NCBI GenBank assembly: GCA_003532195.1
Contig: DOFA01000067.1
Location: 1-12,992 of the forward strand
DNA from: Clostridiales bacterium
Lineage (GTDB): Bacteria > Bacillota > Clostridia > Saccharofermentanales > UBA5734
Reading direction: 5' to 3'
Length of the DNA: 12,992 nt
Shown one piece after another: positions 1 through 7,768 of this stretch (positions are counted from its first letter, which is position 1; every line of letters starts with the position of its first letter). The notes under the pieces are model-generated. The model saw only the letters and a list, made by a program, of their open reading frames with translations, did not search any database and was not told the DNA's origin. The position numbers and the translations under genes were made by a program.

Positions 1-762
1 AAAGGTAAAGTCGCCCTGGTAACCGGGGGGGCCAGAGGCATCGGCGCCGAAGTCTGCCGCCAGCTGGCCGCCGCCGAGGCTGCGGTCTGCGTCAATTATT
101 ACCCCTCGGACATAGACCGTAACGCGGCGAAAGCGCTCGAAGCCGAGATCACAGCCCGGGAAAAGACGCCGGTCATGCTTTATGAAGCCGACGTGTCCGA
201 CCATCAGGCGGTATCCGGCATGGTCGCCGCCATTGATGCCCGCTTCGGACGTCTCGACATTGTCGTCAACAACGCCGGCATCCTGATCTCCAGCCCCTTT
301 GAAAAGCTGCAGGATGACCAGTGGCAGAAGATGATTCATGTGATCCTCGACGGTGCCTTCTATGTTTGCAGTTCCGCCGTTCCCCTCATGCTCCGCCAGA
401 ATTCCGGCAGCATCATCATGATCACCACCAACTGCACGATCAACGGCGGCGGCGGCAGCGCCGCCTATCCTGCCGCCAAAGCCGGCGTCGAAGGGCTGGC
501 CAAATCGCTGGTCGTAGAATATGCCGCCAGGGGAATTCGCACCAATATCATCCAGCCGGCTGTCATCGACACCGACATGTTCCGGCAAAGATACCCTACC
601 GATGAAGATGTCGCGGCTTACGGGCAGAAAATGCCGGTCGGCAGGGTCGGCAAGCCCGTGGACATCGCCAATGCCGTTGTTTTCCTGGCATCTGACAAAT
701 CTTCCTATATTTGCGGCTTGAGCATGCAGGTCGACGGCGGACGGACATTCTACAAGAAATAG
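1..762 (+). CDS. SDR-family NAD(P)-dependent oxidoreductase, 5' partial
   Basis: A classical short-chain dehydrogenase/reductase; the frame is open from base 1 and 253 residues are visible. It begins KGKVALVTGG, so only a few N-terminal residues are probably missing. Rossmann glycine motif TGGARGIG is at visible residues 8-15, NNAG at 90-93, and the catalytic YxxxK pair at Y156 and K160. The C-terminal family hallmark (GRVGKP, then FLASD, then VDGG) is intact. Oddity: the position 13 residues before the Tyr, normally the catalytic Ser, is T143 (in ITTNC), with a glycine run at 149-152. The family oxidises or reduces sugar alcohols, sugars or 3-oxoacyl groups; the substrate cannot be read here. 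Its position at the head of a tight run ending near two rhamnosidase-like genes suggests a sugar or sugar-acid dehydrogenase (inference). The FabG role is an alternative but the context argues against it. Confidence 0.9.
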   Translation, partial: KGKVALVTGGARGIGAEVCRQLAAAEAAVCVNYYPSDIDRNAAKALEAEITAREKTPVMLYEADVSDHQAVSGMVAAIDARFGRLDIVVNNAGILISSPFEKLQDDQWQKMIHVILDGAFYVCSSAVPLMLRQNSGSIIMITTNCTINGGGGSAAYPAAKAGVEGLAKSLVVEYAARGIRTNIIQPAVIDTDMFRQRYPTDEDVAAYGQKMPVGRVGKPVDIANAVVFLASDKSSYICGLSMQVDGGRTFYKK

Positions 763-775
763 TGGGGTTCAGCTT

Positions 776-1903
776 ATGATGACGCCGCTCGAGCGTTTCG
801 TCAGAACCATGGATTATAGCAATCCCGACCGCGTTCCCAACTATGAAGTCGGCGTCTGGGCCCAGACGATTCAGCGCTGGGAGCGGGAGGGACTGGAGCC
901 GACTGAGCTGAACTGGGATTTTATGACTGGCGAAGCCCGTTTTGACATGGACCCGCGCCAGTTTATCCCGGTGAACTACCGCATGCTGCCGGCTTTCGAA
1001 CCGGTACTTCTGGAAAGAACCGAACATTATGAAATCATCCGCAACGAATGGGGCATGACGGTCAAAGAGCTGATCGACGGCTCTTATATGGGCGCCCGGG
1101 CTTCCATGGGCCAATACCTCAAATTTCCGGTTGAGAATGCGCAGGATTTCCAGGAAATCAAGAAACGTTTTATCGCCAGCACGCCAGCCCGCTATCCGGC
1201 CATGTGGCAGCAGATGCTGGTTCCCGAATGGAAGGCGCGGACAGTCCCCCTGATGCTCGGCAATCCGACCGGCATGCTCGGTTTTTACTGGCGGATGCGG
1301 GAATGGATGGGAACGGAAAACCTGTCGATCGCCTTTTTTGAACAGCCGGAACTGATAGACGACATGTGCTCCTTCATTGCCGATTTCACCATCGAGGTTT
1401 CCCGGCCGATCCTTAAGGAGATCACGCCGGATTTCATCTGGATCAGCGAGGACATGGCCATGAAAGGCGCGCCCCTGCTGGGGCCGGAGACTTACCGGCG
1501 CTTCATCTATCCGCACATGAAACGCCTGGTGGAATTTATGCGTGGCCAGGGCATCCGCTATGTGGCGGTCGATTCCGACGGCGACCCCGAGCAGCTGATG
1601 CCTTTGCTGATGGACGCCGGCGTCGACACAATCTGGCCGCTGGAGCGTGCGGCTGGCGTCGACCCCTGGAAATGGCGGCAGAAATTCGGCAAAAGCCTGC
1701 GGCTGTGGGGCGGCGTCGACAAACGGGTCCTCGCCCGCGACAAAGCGGCAATCGACAGCCATTTGGCCGAACTGCAGCCTTTGCTTGCAGACGGCGGCTT
1801 CATCCCATCGGTCGATCATCTGGTTCCGCCGGATGTCAGCCTGGAAAACTACCTGTACTATATGGAACGCAAACAACAAATGCTGCGCCGATACGGGGGC
1901 TGA
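776..1903 (+). CDS. Uroporphyrinogen decarboxylase-fold (UroD/MtaA superfamily) protein, not HemE
   Basis: 375 residues. The N-terminus (NPDRVPNYEVGVW) and the C-terminal stretch (GGVDKR near residue 315, then DHLVPPDVSLENY) match the UroD-like superfamily, which includes HemE and the cobamide-dependent methyltransferases MtaA/MtbA/CmuA. The HemE N-terminal RxPxWxMRQAG motif is absent. At the strand where methyltransferases carry the zinc HxC motif, this protein has DSDGD (D266-D270), so neither classical activity can be assumed. The start at 776 follows GGGG at 764-767; an ATG at 779 is an equally possible start. It lies 13 bp after the SDR gene and 5 bp before the amidohydrolase gene, so it is almost certainly co-transcribed. 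Relatives of this uncharacterised group occur in carbohydrate-use loci of anaerobes (general recollection, not checked). Substrate and reaction are unknown. The fold assignment is firm; the function is not. Confidence 0.8.
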   Translation: MMTPLERFVRTMDYSNPDRVPNYEVGVWAQTIQRWEREGLEPTELNWDFMTGEARFDMDPRQFIPVNYRMLPAFEPVLLERTEHYEIIRNEWGMTVKELIDGSYMGARASMGQYLKFPVENAQDFQEIKKRFIASTPARYPAMWQQMLVPEWKARTVPLMLGNPTGMLGFYWRMREWMGTENLSIAFFEQPELIDDMCSFIADFTIEVSRPILKEITPDFIWISEDMAMKGAPLLGPETYRRFIYPHMKRLVEFMRGQGIRYVAVDSDGDPEQLMPLLMDAGVDTIWPLERAAGVDPWKWRQKFGKSLRLWGGVDKRVLARDKAAIDSHLAELQPLLADGGFIPSVDHLVPPDVSLENYLYYMERKQQMLRRYGG

Positions 1904-1908
1904 ACGCC

Positions 1909-2700
1909 ATGATCATTGACAGCCATGTCCACCTGGGATACACGCACGAATTCTGGTTTTACGACACGTCGGTCCGGCGGCTGACCGCCGAGATGGACCG
2001 GCTGCAAATCGATTATGTGATCAATGCCCACAGCGAAGCCCTGATGCAGGAGAATTTCACCCAAGCCTACACGGAGTGCCTGCAGGCCTATGCTCAAAGC
2101 GGCGGCCGGATCCTCAGCTATCATGTCTATAATCCCAACCGCGGCCGCGTCTGCCTGGATCTGATGGAAAAATACGACGACCCGGTTATTTTCAAGGGCA
2201 TCAAAATTCATCCTTCCCAGCATGGGGTCTATGCCGACAGCCCCGCCTATAATGCCGTCTGGCAGTATGCCAACGATCGCGGCCTGCCGATTCTCAGCCA
2301 TACCTGGGCGCTGTCGGCCTATAATCCCGTCCAGCGCTTCTCCGTGCCCGAGCGGTTTGTCCCCTACATCGAGCAATACCCTGCAGTTCCGTTCATCTGC
2401 GGCCATGCCGGCGGCCGGTATGAAAGCATTATCACGGCAGCCGACATGGCTGCGAAATACCCCAACGTCTATCTGGATATCGCCGGCGACGTCTATGCCT
2501 GCAACCTGATCCCCTATCTGGCCGGACGCTGCCAGGCAGACAAAATCCTCTTTGCCTCCGACCTGTTCTGGTGCAATCCGGCGGCGCCGATGGGAATGAT
2601 CCTGACTTCCGGCCTGGATGAATCGCAAACTAGCCTGATCCTCGGCGGCAACGCCGCCCGGATCTTCCGCATCAATTCCGGAAACGGAGGGCAGGCCTGA
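1909..2700 (+). CDS. Metal-dependent amidohydrolase (amidohydrolase-2 type TIM barrel)
   Basis: 263 residues. The start is the ATG at 1909, preceded by GGGGG at 1895-1899, only 5 bp after the upstream stop; the frame stays open further upstream only as an out-of-frame shadow of the UroD-like gene. Metal ligands of the amidohydrolase superfamily are all visible: H6 and H8 (DSHVH), H131 (ILSHTW), H166 (CGHAGG) and D218 (FASD), plus a conserved-looking IKIHP at 98-102. Members of this branch hydrolyse lactones, amides or C-C bonds of ring compounds. The L-fuconolactone/L-rhamnonolactone hydrolases belong to this superfamily, so a sugar-lactonase role beside an SDR and rhamnosidase-like genes is attractive but is inference. 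A decarboxylase or hydratase of the same fold remains possible. There is no signal peptide, so it should act in the cytoplasm. Its last base overlaps the next start. Confidence 0.85.
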   Translation: MIIDSHVHLGYTHEFWFYDTSVRRLTAEMDRLQIDYVINAHSEALMQENFTQAYTECLQAYAQSGGRILSYHVYNPNRGRVCLDLMEKYDDPVIFKGIKIHPSQHGVYADSPAYNAVWQYANDRGLPILSHTWALSAYNPVQRFSVPERFVPYIEQYPAVPFICGHAGGRYESIITAADMAAKYPNVYLDIAGDVYACNLIPYLAGRCQADKILFASDLFWCNPAAPMGMILTSGLDESQTSLILGGNAARIFRINSGNGGQA

Positions 2701-3509
2701 TGGATGACCGCTCATTCATAATCACCCCGGATTCTTTTCGCCGGCAATTGGCCGCATACCATTTTTTCGACGTCAACCTCTGGATGCCCGACCCTTCCCT
2801 GCAATCCTTTTTTGACGGCTCCAGCCTGAAGTCCGTCCTGGCTAAAGCCGGCAGTTACCAGATCGGCCGTGCCATCGTAGCGACAGCCCGCGGCTACCGC
2901 CAGAGCCCGGTGGCTGCCAACCAGGAATTGACCGAGGCCATTGCCGATCTGCCGGAAGCCTATGGCGCGGCGATGCTGGCTCCGGACGCATCCTATGAAC
3001 CGGGCGGTTTTGCCGCTTACCTCGAGCGCCTGATCGCCCGCAAAGTCGTCCTGGTCCGCATGTTCCCCCGCAAACTGAACTTTGCCCTGACGGACTGGTG
3101 TCTCGGCGATCAACTGGCCGTCCTGGAACAGCGGCGCTTCCCCCTGATGATCTGGCATACGGAAACTGATTTTGACACATTGGCCCGCCTCTGCGAGCGC
3201 CACCCCGACCTGCCGGTCATTCTGGAAGGCAATGATAAGAAGTTGCTTTATCATAATCGCTCATATGTGCCCTTGCTTAAAAATTATCAAAACCTTTATC
3301 TGGAAACCCACAATTTCATTCAGTATTTAGGTTACGAATTTTTTGACCAGCAGCAGCTGGGCGAACGCTTGATCTTTGGCACCTATCTGCCGGCAAACGA
3401 CCCCGGGGCAGCGGTTGCGCCGATTCTGGCGGCCGATATCCCCGAGTCTTTAAAGCGGCGGATCGCCTCGGAGAATTTGGAAAACCTGATCGCCGGGATC
3501 AGAAAATGA
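2700..3509 (+). CDS. Amidohydrolase-like protein lacking most metal ligands (probable pseudoenzyme or divergent enzyme)
   Basis: 269 residues. The start ATG at 2700 overlaps the previous TGA by one base, with GGAGG at 2686-2690, so translational coupling is likely. The layout follows the neighbouring amidohydrolase: an N-terminal FDVNLW where the HxH should be (N26, W28), an IWHTE strand keeping H153, LEGND at 175-179 in place of GHAGG (N178 replaces His), and FGTY with Y229 where the metal Asp sits. Only one of five canonical ligands survives. It may be a structural or regulatory partner of the upstream enzyme, or a metal-free enzyme. The middle of its 3' half (about 3230-3350) is clearly more AT-rich than the surrounding genes. 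The fold assignment rests on motif order rather than strong identity. Confidence 0.65.
   Translation: MDDRSFIITPDSFRRQLAAYHFFDVNLWMPDPSLQSFFDGSSLKSVLAKAGSYQIGRAIVATARGYRQSPVAANQELTEAIADLPEAYGAAMLAPDASYEPGGFAAYLERLIARKVVLVRMFPRKLNFALTDWCLGDQLAVLEQRRFPLMIWHTETDFDTLARLCERHPDLPVILEGNDKKLLYHNRSYVPLLKNYQNLYLETHNFIQYLGYEFFDQQQLGERLIFGTYLPANDPGAAVAPILAADIPESLKRRIASENLENLIAGIRK
3232..3254. repeat. Intragenic inverted repeat in an AT-rich pocket
   Basis: ATGATAA at 3232-3238 is perfectly complementary to TTATCAT at 3248-3254 with a 9-base gap, inside the ligand-depleted amidohydrolase gene. The pocket 3230-3350 is AT-rich in an otherwise GC-rich gene. It could be a hidden operator or promoter region for the downstream regulator, or simply chance. 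Confidence 0.3.
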
Positions 3510-3530
3510 AAGGATGTCAAGTAAAAAGTA

Positions 3531-3552
3531 AGTATTTGTTTATTATTTGTAA
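3531..3552. repeat. 11-bp tandem direct repeat, candidate DeoR-type operator
   Basis: AGTATTTGTTT at 3531-3541 is followed immediately by ATTATTTGTAA at 3542-3552, sharing 8 of 11 positions with the core TATTTGT exactly one helical turn apart. A weaker third copy may continue at 3553-3563. DeoR/GlpR-family repressors often bind tandem or inverted repeats with 10-11 bp spacing, and the site lies just upstream of, and likely overlaps, the promoter of the DeoR-family gene. This fits autoregulation (inference). Confidence 0.4.
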
Positions 3553-3567
3553 AATATAAGATATACT
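3539..3567 (+). promoter_or_regulatory. Candidate sigma-A promoter for the DeoR-family gene
   Basis: A TATACT -10 box lies at 3562-3567, with a weak -35 (TTTATT, 3539-3544) 17 bp upstream; TTGTTT at 3536-3541 is a better hexamer but sits 20 bp away. The whole stretch 3510-3600 is AT-rich against GC-rich genes. The -10 box is 47 bp before the chosen start at 3615. Confidence 0.5.
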
Positions 3568-3614
3568 ATTGTCAGCCATTTATCATGGACTAATAATAGT
3601 TGGGAGTATGCCGA

Positions 3615-4376
3615 ATGGATAAAAACGCAAGAAGGAAAGAGATTGAGGAACTGATTCGCGAGCGCAAAGAGCTCGACGTCAATGAAATCAAGAACCGTTT
3701 TGGCATATCCAGCGTAACAGTGAGAAACGACCTGATCGACTTGGAGCGCAAGGGTGTCATTCAACGCCTTTTTGGTAAAGCGGTCCTCAACGAAGAGAAA
3801 CTCGAAGCATCCTTCGATGAAACGAAGATCCGCAACTTGACCGAAAAAGAAAAAATCGGCAAATATGCCGCCAATCTGATCGATGAAAATGAATCGATTC
3901 TGCTTTACACCGGAACAACCACCCTGCAGATCGCCCGGTTTGTCGACCCGTCCAAGCGGTTTATTGCCGTCACCAACTCGATCTACATTACCTATGAATT
4001 GAAACGCAACACGCAAAACGCCAAAACCGTTCTGATCGGCGGCAACTTCAATCCGCAGACCGGCGCGACTTACGGGCAGGAAGCCGTCAATCAGCTGAAC
4101 GCCTACAACATCGACAAGCTCTTTCTGGCCGTCGACGGCATTGATGCCGAACATGGCATAACTAATGATCAGCCCTACGAAACCGATATCAACCGGGCGA
4201 TGATCCACAAAGCCAGAAAAGTGATTGTTGTCGCCGATTATTCAAAAGTCGGTGTCGTCAGTTTCGTCAATATGGGCAGCATCAAAGAAGTCGACACCCT
4301 GATCACCGATTCCCGAGCGCCCAAGGATGCTGTACAGCGCATTATGGACAAAGGAGTCAAAGTCATTATCATCTAG
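3615..4376 (+). CDS. DeoR/GlpR-family transcriptional regulator
   Basis: 253 residues from the ATG at 3615; GGGAG at 3602-3606 is 8 bases upstream and decides this start over a TTG at 3600, which lies inside the ribosome site. The N-terminus is a winged helix-turn-helix: RRKEIEELI at 6-14, then ELDVNEIKNRFGISSVTVRN from residue 19 to 38 and a wing ending near residue 51. From about residue 75 comes the DeoR C-terminal sensor domain (LTEKEKIGKYAA, then the phosphosugar-binding type loop TGTTT at 99-103, VTNS, IGG, and a C-terminal VVADYSKVG). Family members repress sugar operons and are released by a phosphorylated sugar intermediate. It sits between the SDR cassette and the glycosidases, so either or both are probable targets. 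The effector cannot be read from sequence. Confidence 0.92.
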   Translation: MDKNARRKEIEELIRERKELDVNEIKNRFGISSVTVRNDLIDLERKGVIQRLFGKAVLNEEKLEASFDETKIRNLTEKEKIGKYAANLIDENESILLYTGTTTLQIARFVDPSKRFIAVTNSIYITYELKRNTQNAKTVLIGGNFNPQTGATYGQEAVNQLNAYNIDKLFLAVDGIDAEHGITNDQPYETDINRAMIHKARKVIVVADYSKVGVVSFVNMGSIKEVDTLITDSRAPKDAVQRIMDKGVKVIII

Positions 4377-4428
4377 TGGGGATTCCCCCAATAGGCATGA
4401 TCAAGAAATAACTTGCCCTATAGCTTTC

Positions 4429-4478
4429 CCTGCCGGATTGACCAGATTCGTCAATTCTGCAGGAAGGCTTTTAATTTT
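4429..4478 (+). terminator. Long hairpin with T-rich tail: probable intrinsic terminator or attenuator
   Basis: Bases 4429-4442 pair with 4450-4463 around a 7-base loop (CAGATTC). The inner arm ATTGAC/GTCAAT is perfect, the outer arm CCTGC/GCAGG is perfect, and the join has one G-T pair, one G-C pair and one mismatch. After AAGG comes CTTTTAATTTT. It lies 52 bp after the regulator stop and 69 bp before the GH106-like start. It may end the regulator transcript, or attenuate read-through into the glycosidase gene; I see no convincing promoter downstream of it. Confidence 0.5.
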
Positions 4479-4532
4479 CGATTTTATATCATGAGCGGGA
4501 TGATTCATCCGCAGACAGATAGGAGAGTTTGT

Positions 4533-7500
4533 ATGAATAGTGATTTGATTCAGCTTCTCAGGCAGCCCGAGCAGTCAGACTTGCCGGCCATCATGTGGTT
4601 CTGGAATGACAGGATATCCGAAGAGGGCATCGAACGGCAGCTGCGCGCTTTTGCCGCCGTCGGGGTCCGCGAGGTTTTTGTCCACCCGCTTTGGGGCCTT
4701 GAGCTCGAATACCTTTCACCGCGGTTTTTCGAGCTGATCAAACACACGGTGGCCGTTGCCGGGCAGCTGGGGCTGAAGTACTCCATCTATGATGAATATA
4801 ATTGGCCGTCCGGCGCCGCGGGCGGTTTGCTGCTCAAGCAGGAGCCCTGGACCAAAGGCAAGAAACTGGTTTGCCTGAATATCCCCTTATACTCCGGACA
4901 GCCTTTCACCCAGAGCTTGCCGGGGCAGCTGGTCAGCGCCCAGATCCTGTACGGCGACAGCTTGCGTTCGATCGAAGACGTCACCGCAACCCTGATCCGG
5001 CAGCCTGAAGGCGGCGGCGTCAAGGTCCGGTACATCAACCGTTCCTGCTCCAGCAGCGTCCTTTCCCTGTGTTATTCAGTTTTGGAAGACGGTTTGCCGA
5101 CCACCGGCATGTGGGCCAGCTTCAGCTGGTATGAGACCGGAACCGTCGATACGCTCAACCCGCAGGCAGTCCGGCGATTTATCGACTATACGCATGAGCA
5201 GTACAAAAAGGCAGTCGGCGAAGAATTCGGCCGGACCGTCCGCAGTGTTTTTACCGACGAAGTCAGCGCGCTGCTGATGTTCGACCGGGCACTGGGGGTC
5301 TTCCCCTGGACAGACGGATTGCCGGACGCCTTCGCCCGGGATCACGGCTATTCGCTTATTCCCTGCCTGTATGCCTTGCATTCCGACGGAACCAGCGACC
5401 AGGAACTGAAGATCCGCTATGATTTCTGGAAAACCGTCACCCGGCTTTTCAGTGAAAGCTTCATGCAGCAGACCGCCGACTGGTGCCGCGACAATCATCT
5501 GATTGCCACCGGGCACCTCAGCGGCGAGGAAACCCTTTACTGGCATGCGTTCCAGATGGGCGATTTTTATACCAGTTCAACGCCGCTCGACGTTCCGGGA
5601 ATCGACAATATCCTCTCCAACCTTTACGCCGACCGGCCTGTCTTCGGCAGCGAGGCCAAGCTGGCGGCTTCAACGGCCAAATTCAACGGCCAGAGCCGGG
5701 TGATGTGCGAAACCTTCAGCGGCAGCGGCTGGGATATGACCATGGCTCAGATGAAGCGGATCATTAACCGACTGGTCCTTTGGGGTATCAATGATTTTAT
5801 TTTCATGGGTGCCTACTATTCGCTCGACGGGGCGCGCAAGCATATGCCCCTGGGCTATCCGCCCAGCCACGGCTACAACAATCCCCTTTTTAAACACTAT
5901 CCCCTGATCTGCACCTATACAGCCAGGCTCTGCGCCTTGTCCGCCGCCACCCGCCCCGCCGGCCAGGTTCTGCTGCTGCTGCCCCAGACCACCCAATATA
6001 TGGATGCCGAGAATTGCGGCGGTCATGACGGCGATTGGAAGGCTGCCACCGAAGGTCTGAGCCAAAGCCAGATCGAGTATGATATTTTCTTCGAAGCTCT
6101 CGCCCCGGAAGCGGTCATTCAAGACCAAACGATCCTGCTGCGCGGATATGCCTATCGGATGCTGATCGTTCCGGGCGCCGAATACCTGGATGAAGCGACG
6201 GCCCGAATGATCGAATCCTTTACGGCGGCCGGCGGCAAGATCCTCTACATCAACCGGATCCCGGAACGGGTTGTGGACAGCGGCCGCAAGCTCCAGCTCT
6301 TCGATCGGGGCTGCCCGTCCGGCGACGGCGATTTCCGCTGTGTCCAAAGCGGCAACCGCTTTTACTGCACCTTCGACCGCAAAAACGAACAGTCGCAGGC
6401 GGATTTCAGCGATTTTCTGCGCCGCACCGCCGGCGGCGATCTGCGGCCGATCCGGATCATCAGCCCTCGGCAGGGAATCCACGTTGCCCAACGGGAAAAT
6501 GGCCAGGCCCGGATATATCTGGTGGCCAACGATACAAACCAGCCGCAGCTTGCGCGTCTGGCGGTCCGGTCTGCCGATCCGCTGCAGCTGCTGGATCCGG
6601 AAACCGGATTGTTGACAGCGCTGCCCCGCGATATCTTCCAGGATGAGCAAGCAGTGGAATTCACATTGCCCGGTTATGGCCTGCGGGTAATCGTCAGCAG
6701 CCCGGCGGCGGCGGATCGCGCAGCGGCAGATAAACGCAGCTTTTCCGGCGCCGGACAAGCAAGCGACAACAAGCCTGCTGCCAACTGGGCGGACAACAGC
6801 ATCCCGGCGGATTCCAGTCAGGTTAGCGTCACCGGCTCCTGCCGGTTTACCGCCATCGGCGGCAATCTGCTGCCCCTGAAACTTCAACTCGCTGCCGGCC
6901 AGCAGGAACTTTTCCAGCTTTTCGACCAGGGCGGCATCGCTGCCGTTGTCAACCGGCTGGCGGCTAACGGCGGCCAGACTTGCGGCATGCCGCAGGAATT
7001 CCCCGGCAGCGCGGGGATCGGCTTTGGCGACCGCTACCTGGCGGTGGCGCAATTCCAGGCTGATTGTCTGGTCGAAGACCTGACCCTTAAGCTCGAATAC
7101 GAACCCAATATGCTAGTCTTCCTCGACGGTCTGCTGCTGAGCGCTTTTCAACCGTGCCCATCCTGGGGTGTCAGGGGCGCCGCCGCTGATATCGCAGACC
7201 GCGCGCAGCCCGGCCGCCATACTCTGGTCCTGATCGGCCGCATGCCCGATTACGCCGCCCCCCATTCGATCCCCACCGCCTATCTGCAGGGCAGCTTCAG
7301 CGTCGGCGAGAATGACGCCCTGGCCTTGCCGCGCACCCTTCTCGAGCCACGGGAATGGAATACCCAGGGTTATCCGTATTTCTGCGGCGACGGCGTTTAT
7401 GAAACTGATTTCACTGTTGGCAGCGGCGTCCAGGAACTGCTGCTGCAAGTGGATACCGCTGATGTGGCCGAAGTCTTCGTCAACGGCCAGCCGGTCGGCT

Positions 7501-7718
7501 GTGCCGCCTGGCAGCCCTATATCTTCGATCTGTCGCCAGCCATCCGCGAGGGAAAAAATCTCCTGCGCCTGGTGATCACCTCGACTTACGCCAATTTCAT
7601 GGACGTGACGAAGATCAACCTGATCCGGCAGGGATTTGCCGAATATGCGGATAACCCGAACCAGGTCCGCTGCGGCCTGCTGGCTCCGGTCCGGTTCCTG
7701 GTCAAAGCCCGGAAGTAA
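4533..7718 (+). CDS. GH106-like glycoside hydrolase (probable alpha-L-rhamnosidase family)
   Basis: 1061 residues from the ATG at 4533, chosen because AGGAGAG at 4521-4527 precedes it; earlier in-frame starts (TTG 4413, ATG 4491) lack a ribosome site. The N-terminus has the pattern of GH106-type barrels: MWFWNDRISEEGIERQL near residues 21-37, then VFVHP and YDEYNWPSG. Two well placed acidic candidates are E243 (FTDEVS) and E393 (CETFSGSGWD), followed by INDFIFMGAYYS, which resembles the family's conserved barrel end. A low-complexity linker runs from about 722 to 768, and a galactose-binding/jelly-roll domain from about 942 to 1040 (GVYETDF, VFVNGQPVG). Length fits the family. No signal peptide, so it is cytoplasmic and would act on imported oligosaccharides. 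Specificity for rhamnose is the family expectation, not proven; related unclassified glycosidase families share this N-terminal pattern. Confidence 0.75.
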   Translation: MNSDLIQLLRQPEQSDLPAIMWFWNDRISEEGIERQLRAFAAVGVREVFVHPLWGLELEYLSPRFFELIKHTVAVAGQLGLKYSIYDEYNWPSGAAGGLLLKQEPWTKGKKLVCLNIPLYSGQPFTQSLPGQLVSAQILYGDSLRSIEDVTATLIRQPEGGGVKVRYINRSCSSSVLSLCYSVLEDGLPTTGMWASFSWYETGTVDTLNPQAVRRFIDYTHEQYKKAVGEEFGRTVRSVFTDEVSALLMFDRALGVFPWTDGLPDAFARDHGYSLIPCLYALHSDGTSDQELKIRYDFWKTVTRLFSESFMQQTADWCRDNHLIATGHLSGEETLYWHAFQMGDFYTSSTPLDVPGIDNILSNLYADRPVFGSEAKLAASTAKFNGQSRVMCETFSGSGWDMTMAQMKRIINRLVLWGINDFIFMGAYYSLDGARKHMPLGYPPSHGYNNPLFKHYPLICTYTARLCALSAATRPAGQVLLLLPQTTQYMDAENCGGHDGDWKAATEGLSQSQIEYDIFFEALAPEAVIQDQTILLRGYAYRMLIVPGAEYLDEATARMIESFTAAGGKILYINRIPERVVDSGRKLQLFDRGCPSGDGDFRCVQSGNRFYCTFDRKNEQSQADFSDFLRRTAGGDLRPIRIISPRQGIHVAQRENGQARIYLVANDTNQPQLARLAVRSADPLQLLDPETGLLTALPRDIFQDEQAVEFTLPGYGLRVIVSSPAAADRAAADKRSFSGAGQASDNKPAANWADNSIPADSSQVSVTGSCRFTAIGGNLLPLKLQLAAGQQELFQLFDQGGIAAVVNRLAANGGQTCGMPQEFPGSAGIGFGDRYLAVAQFQADCLVEDLTLKLEYEPNMLVFLDGLLLSAFQPCPSWGVRGAAADIADRAQPGRHTLVLIGRMPDYAAPHSIPTAYLQGSFSVGENDALALPRTLLEPREWNTQGYPYFCGDGVYETDFTVGSGVQELLLQVDTADVAEVFVNGQPVGCAAWQPYIFDLSPAIREGKNLLRLVITSTYANFMDVTKINLIRQGFAEYADNPNQVRCGLLAPVRFLVKARK

Positions 7719-7722
7719 GCCA

Positions 7723-7753
7723 TTTTCAGCTCGTGCGTTGTAAACCCTGAAAA
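7723..7753. terminator. Weak inverted repeat between convergent genes
   Basis: TTTTCAG at 7723-7729 is perfectly complementary to CTGAAAA at 7747-7753 with a 17-base loop, in the 50-bp gap between the converging glycosidase genes. On the + strand a short ATATTTT follows. The stem is short and AT-rich, so a bidirectional terminator is only possible. Confidence 0.3.
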
Positions 7754-7768
7754 ACTATATTTTCCGCC

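Noticed and set aside
596..1879. Long minus-strand open frame opposite the UroD-like gene
   Set aside because: It lacks recognisable motifs and a ribosome site; it is the GC-rich antisense shadow of a clear coding gene. The same holds for minus-strand frames at 1858-2715, 2712-3254, 3543-4208 and 5670-7052, and plus-strand frames at 7778-8440 and 8515-9160.
776..1903. Annotation as HemE (uroporphyrinogen decarboxylase of haem synthesis)
   Set aside because: The HemE N-terminal signature is missing and no haem genes are near.
4377..4390. TGGGG-ATTC-CCCCA hairpin right after the regulator stop as terminator
   Set aside because: The stem is only 5 bp and no T-tract follows; the larger hairpin at 4429-4463 is a better candidate.
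4438..4443. TTGACC as a -35 box for the GH106-like gene
   Set aside because: No -10 hexamer is found 16-18 bp downstream, and the bases belong to the hairpin stem.
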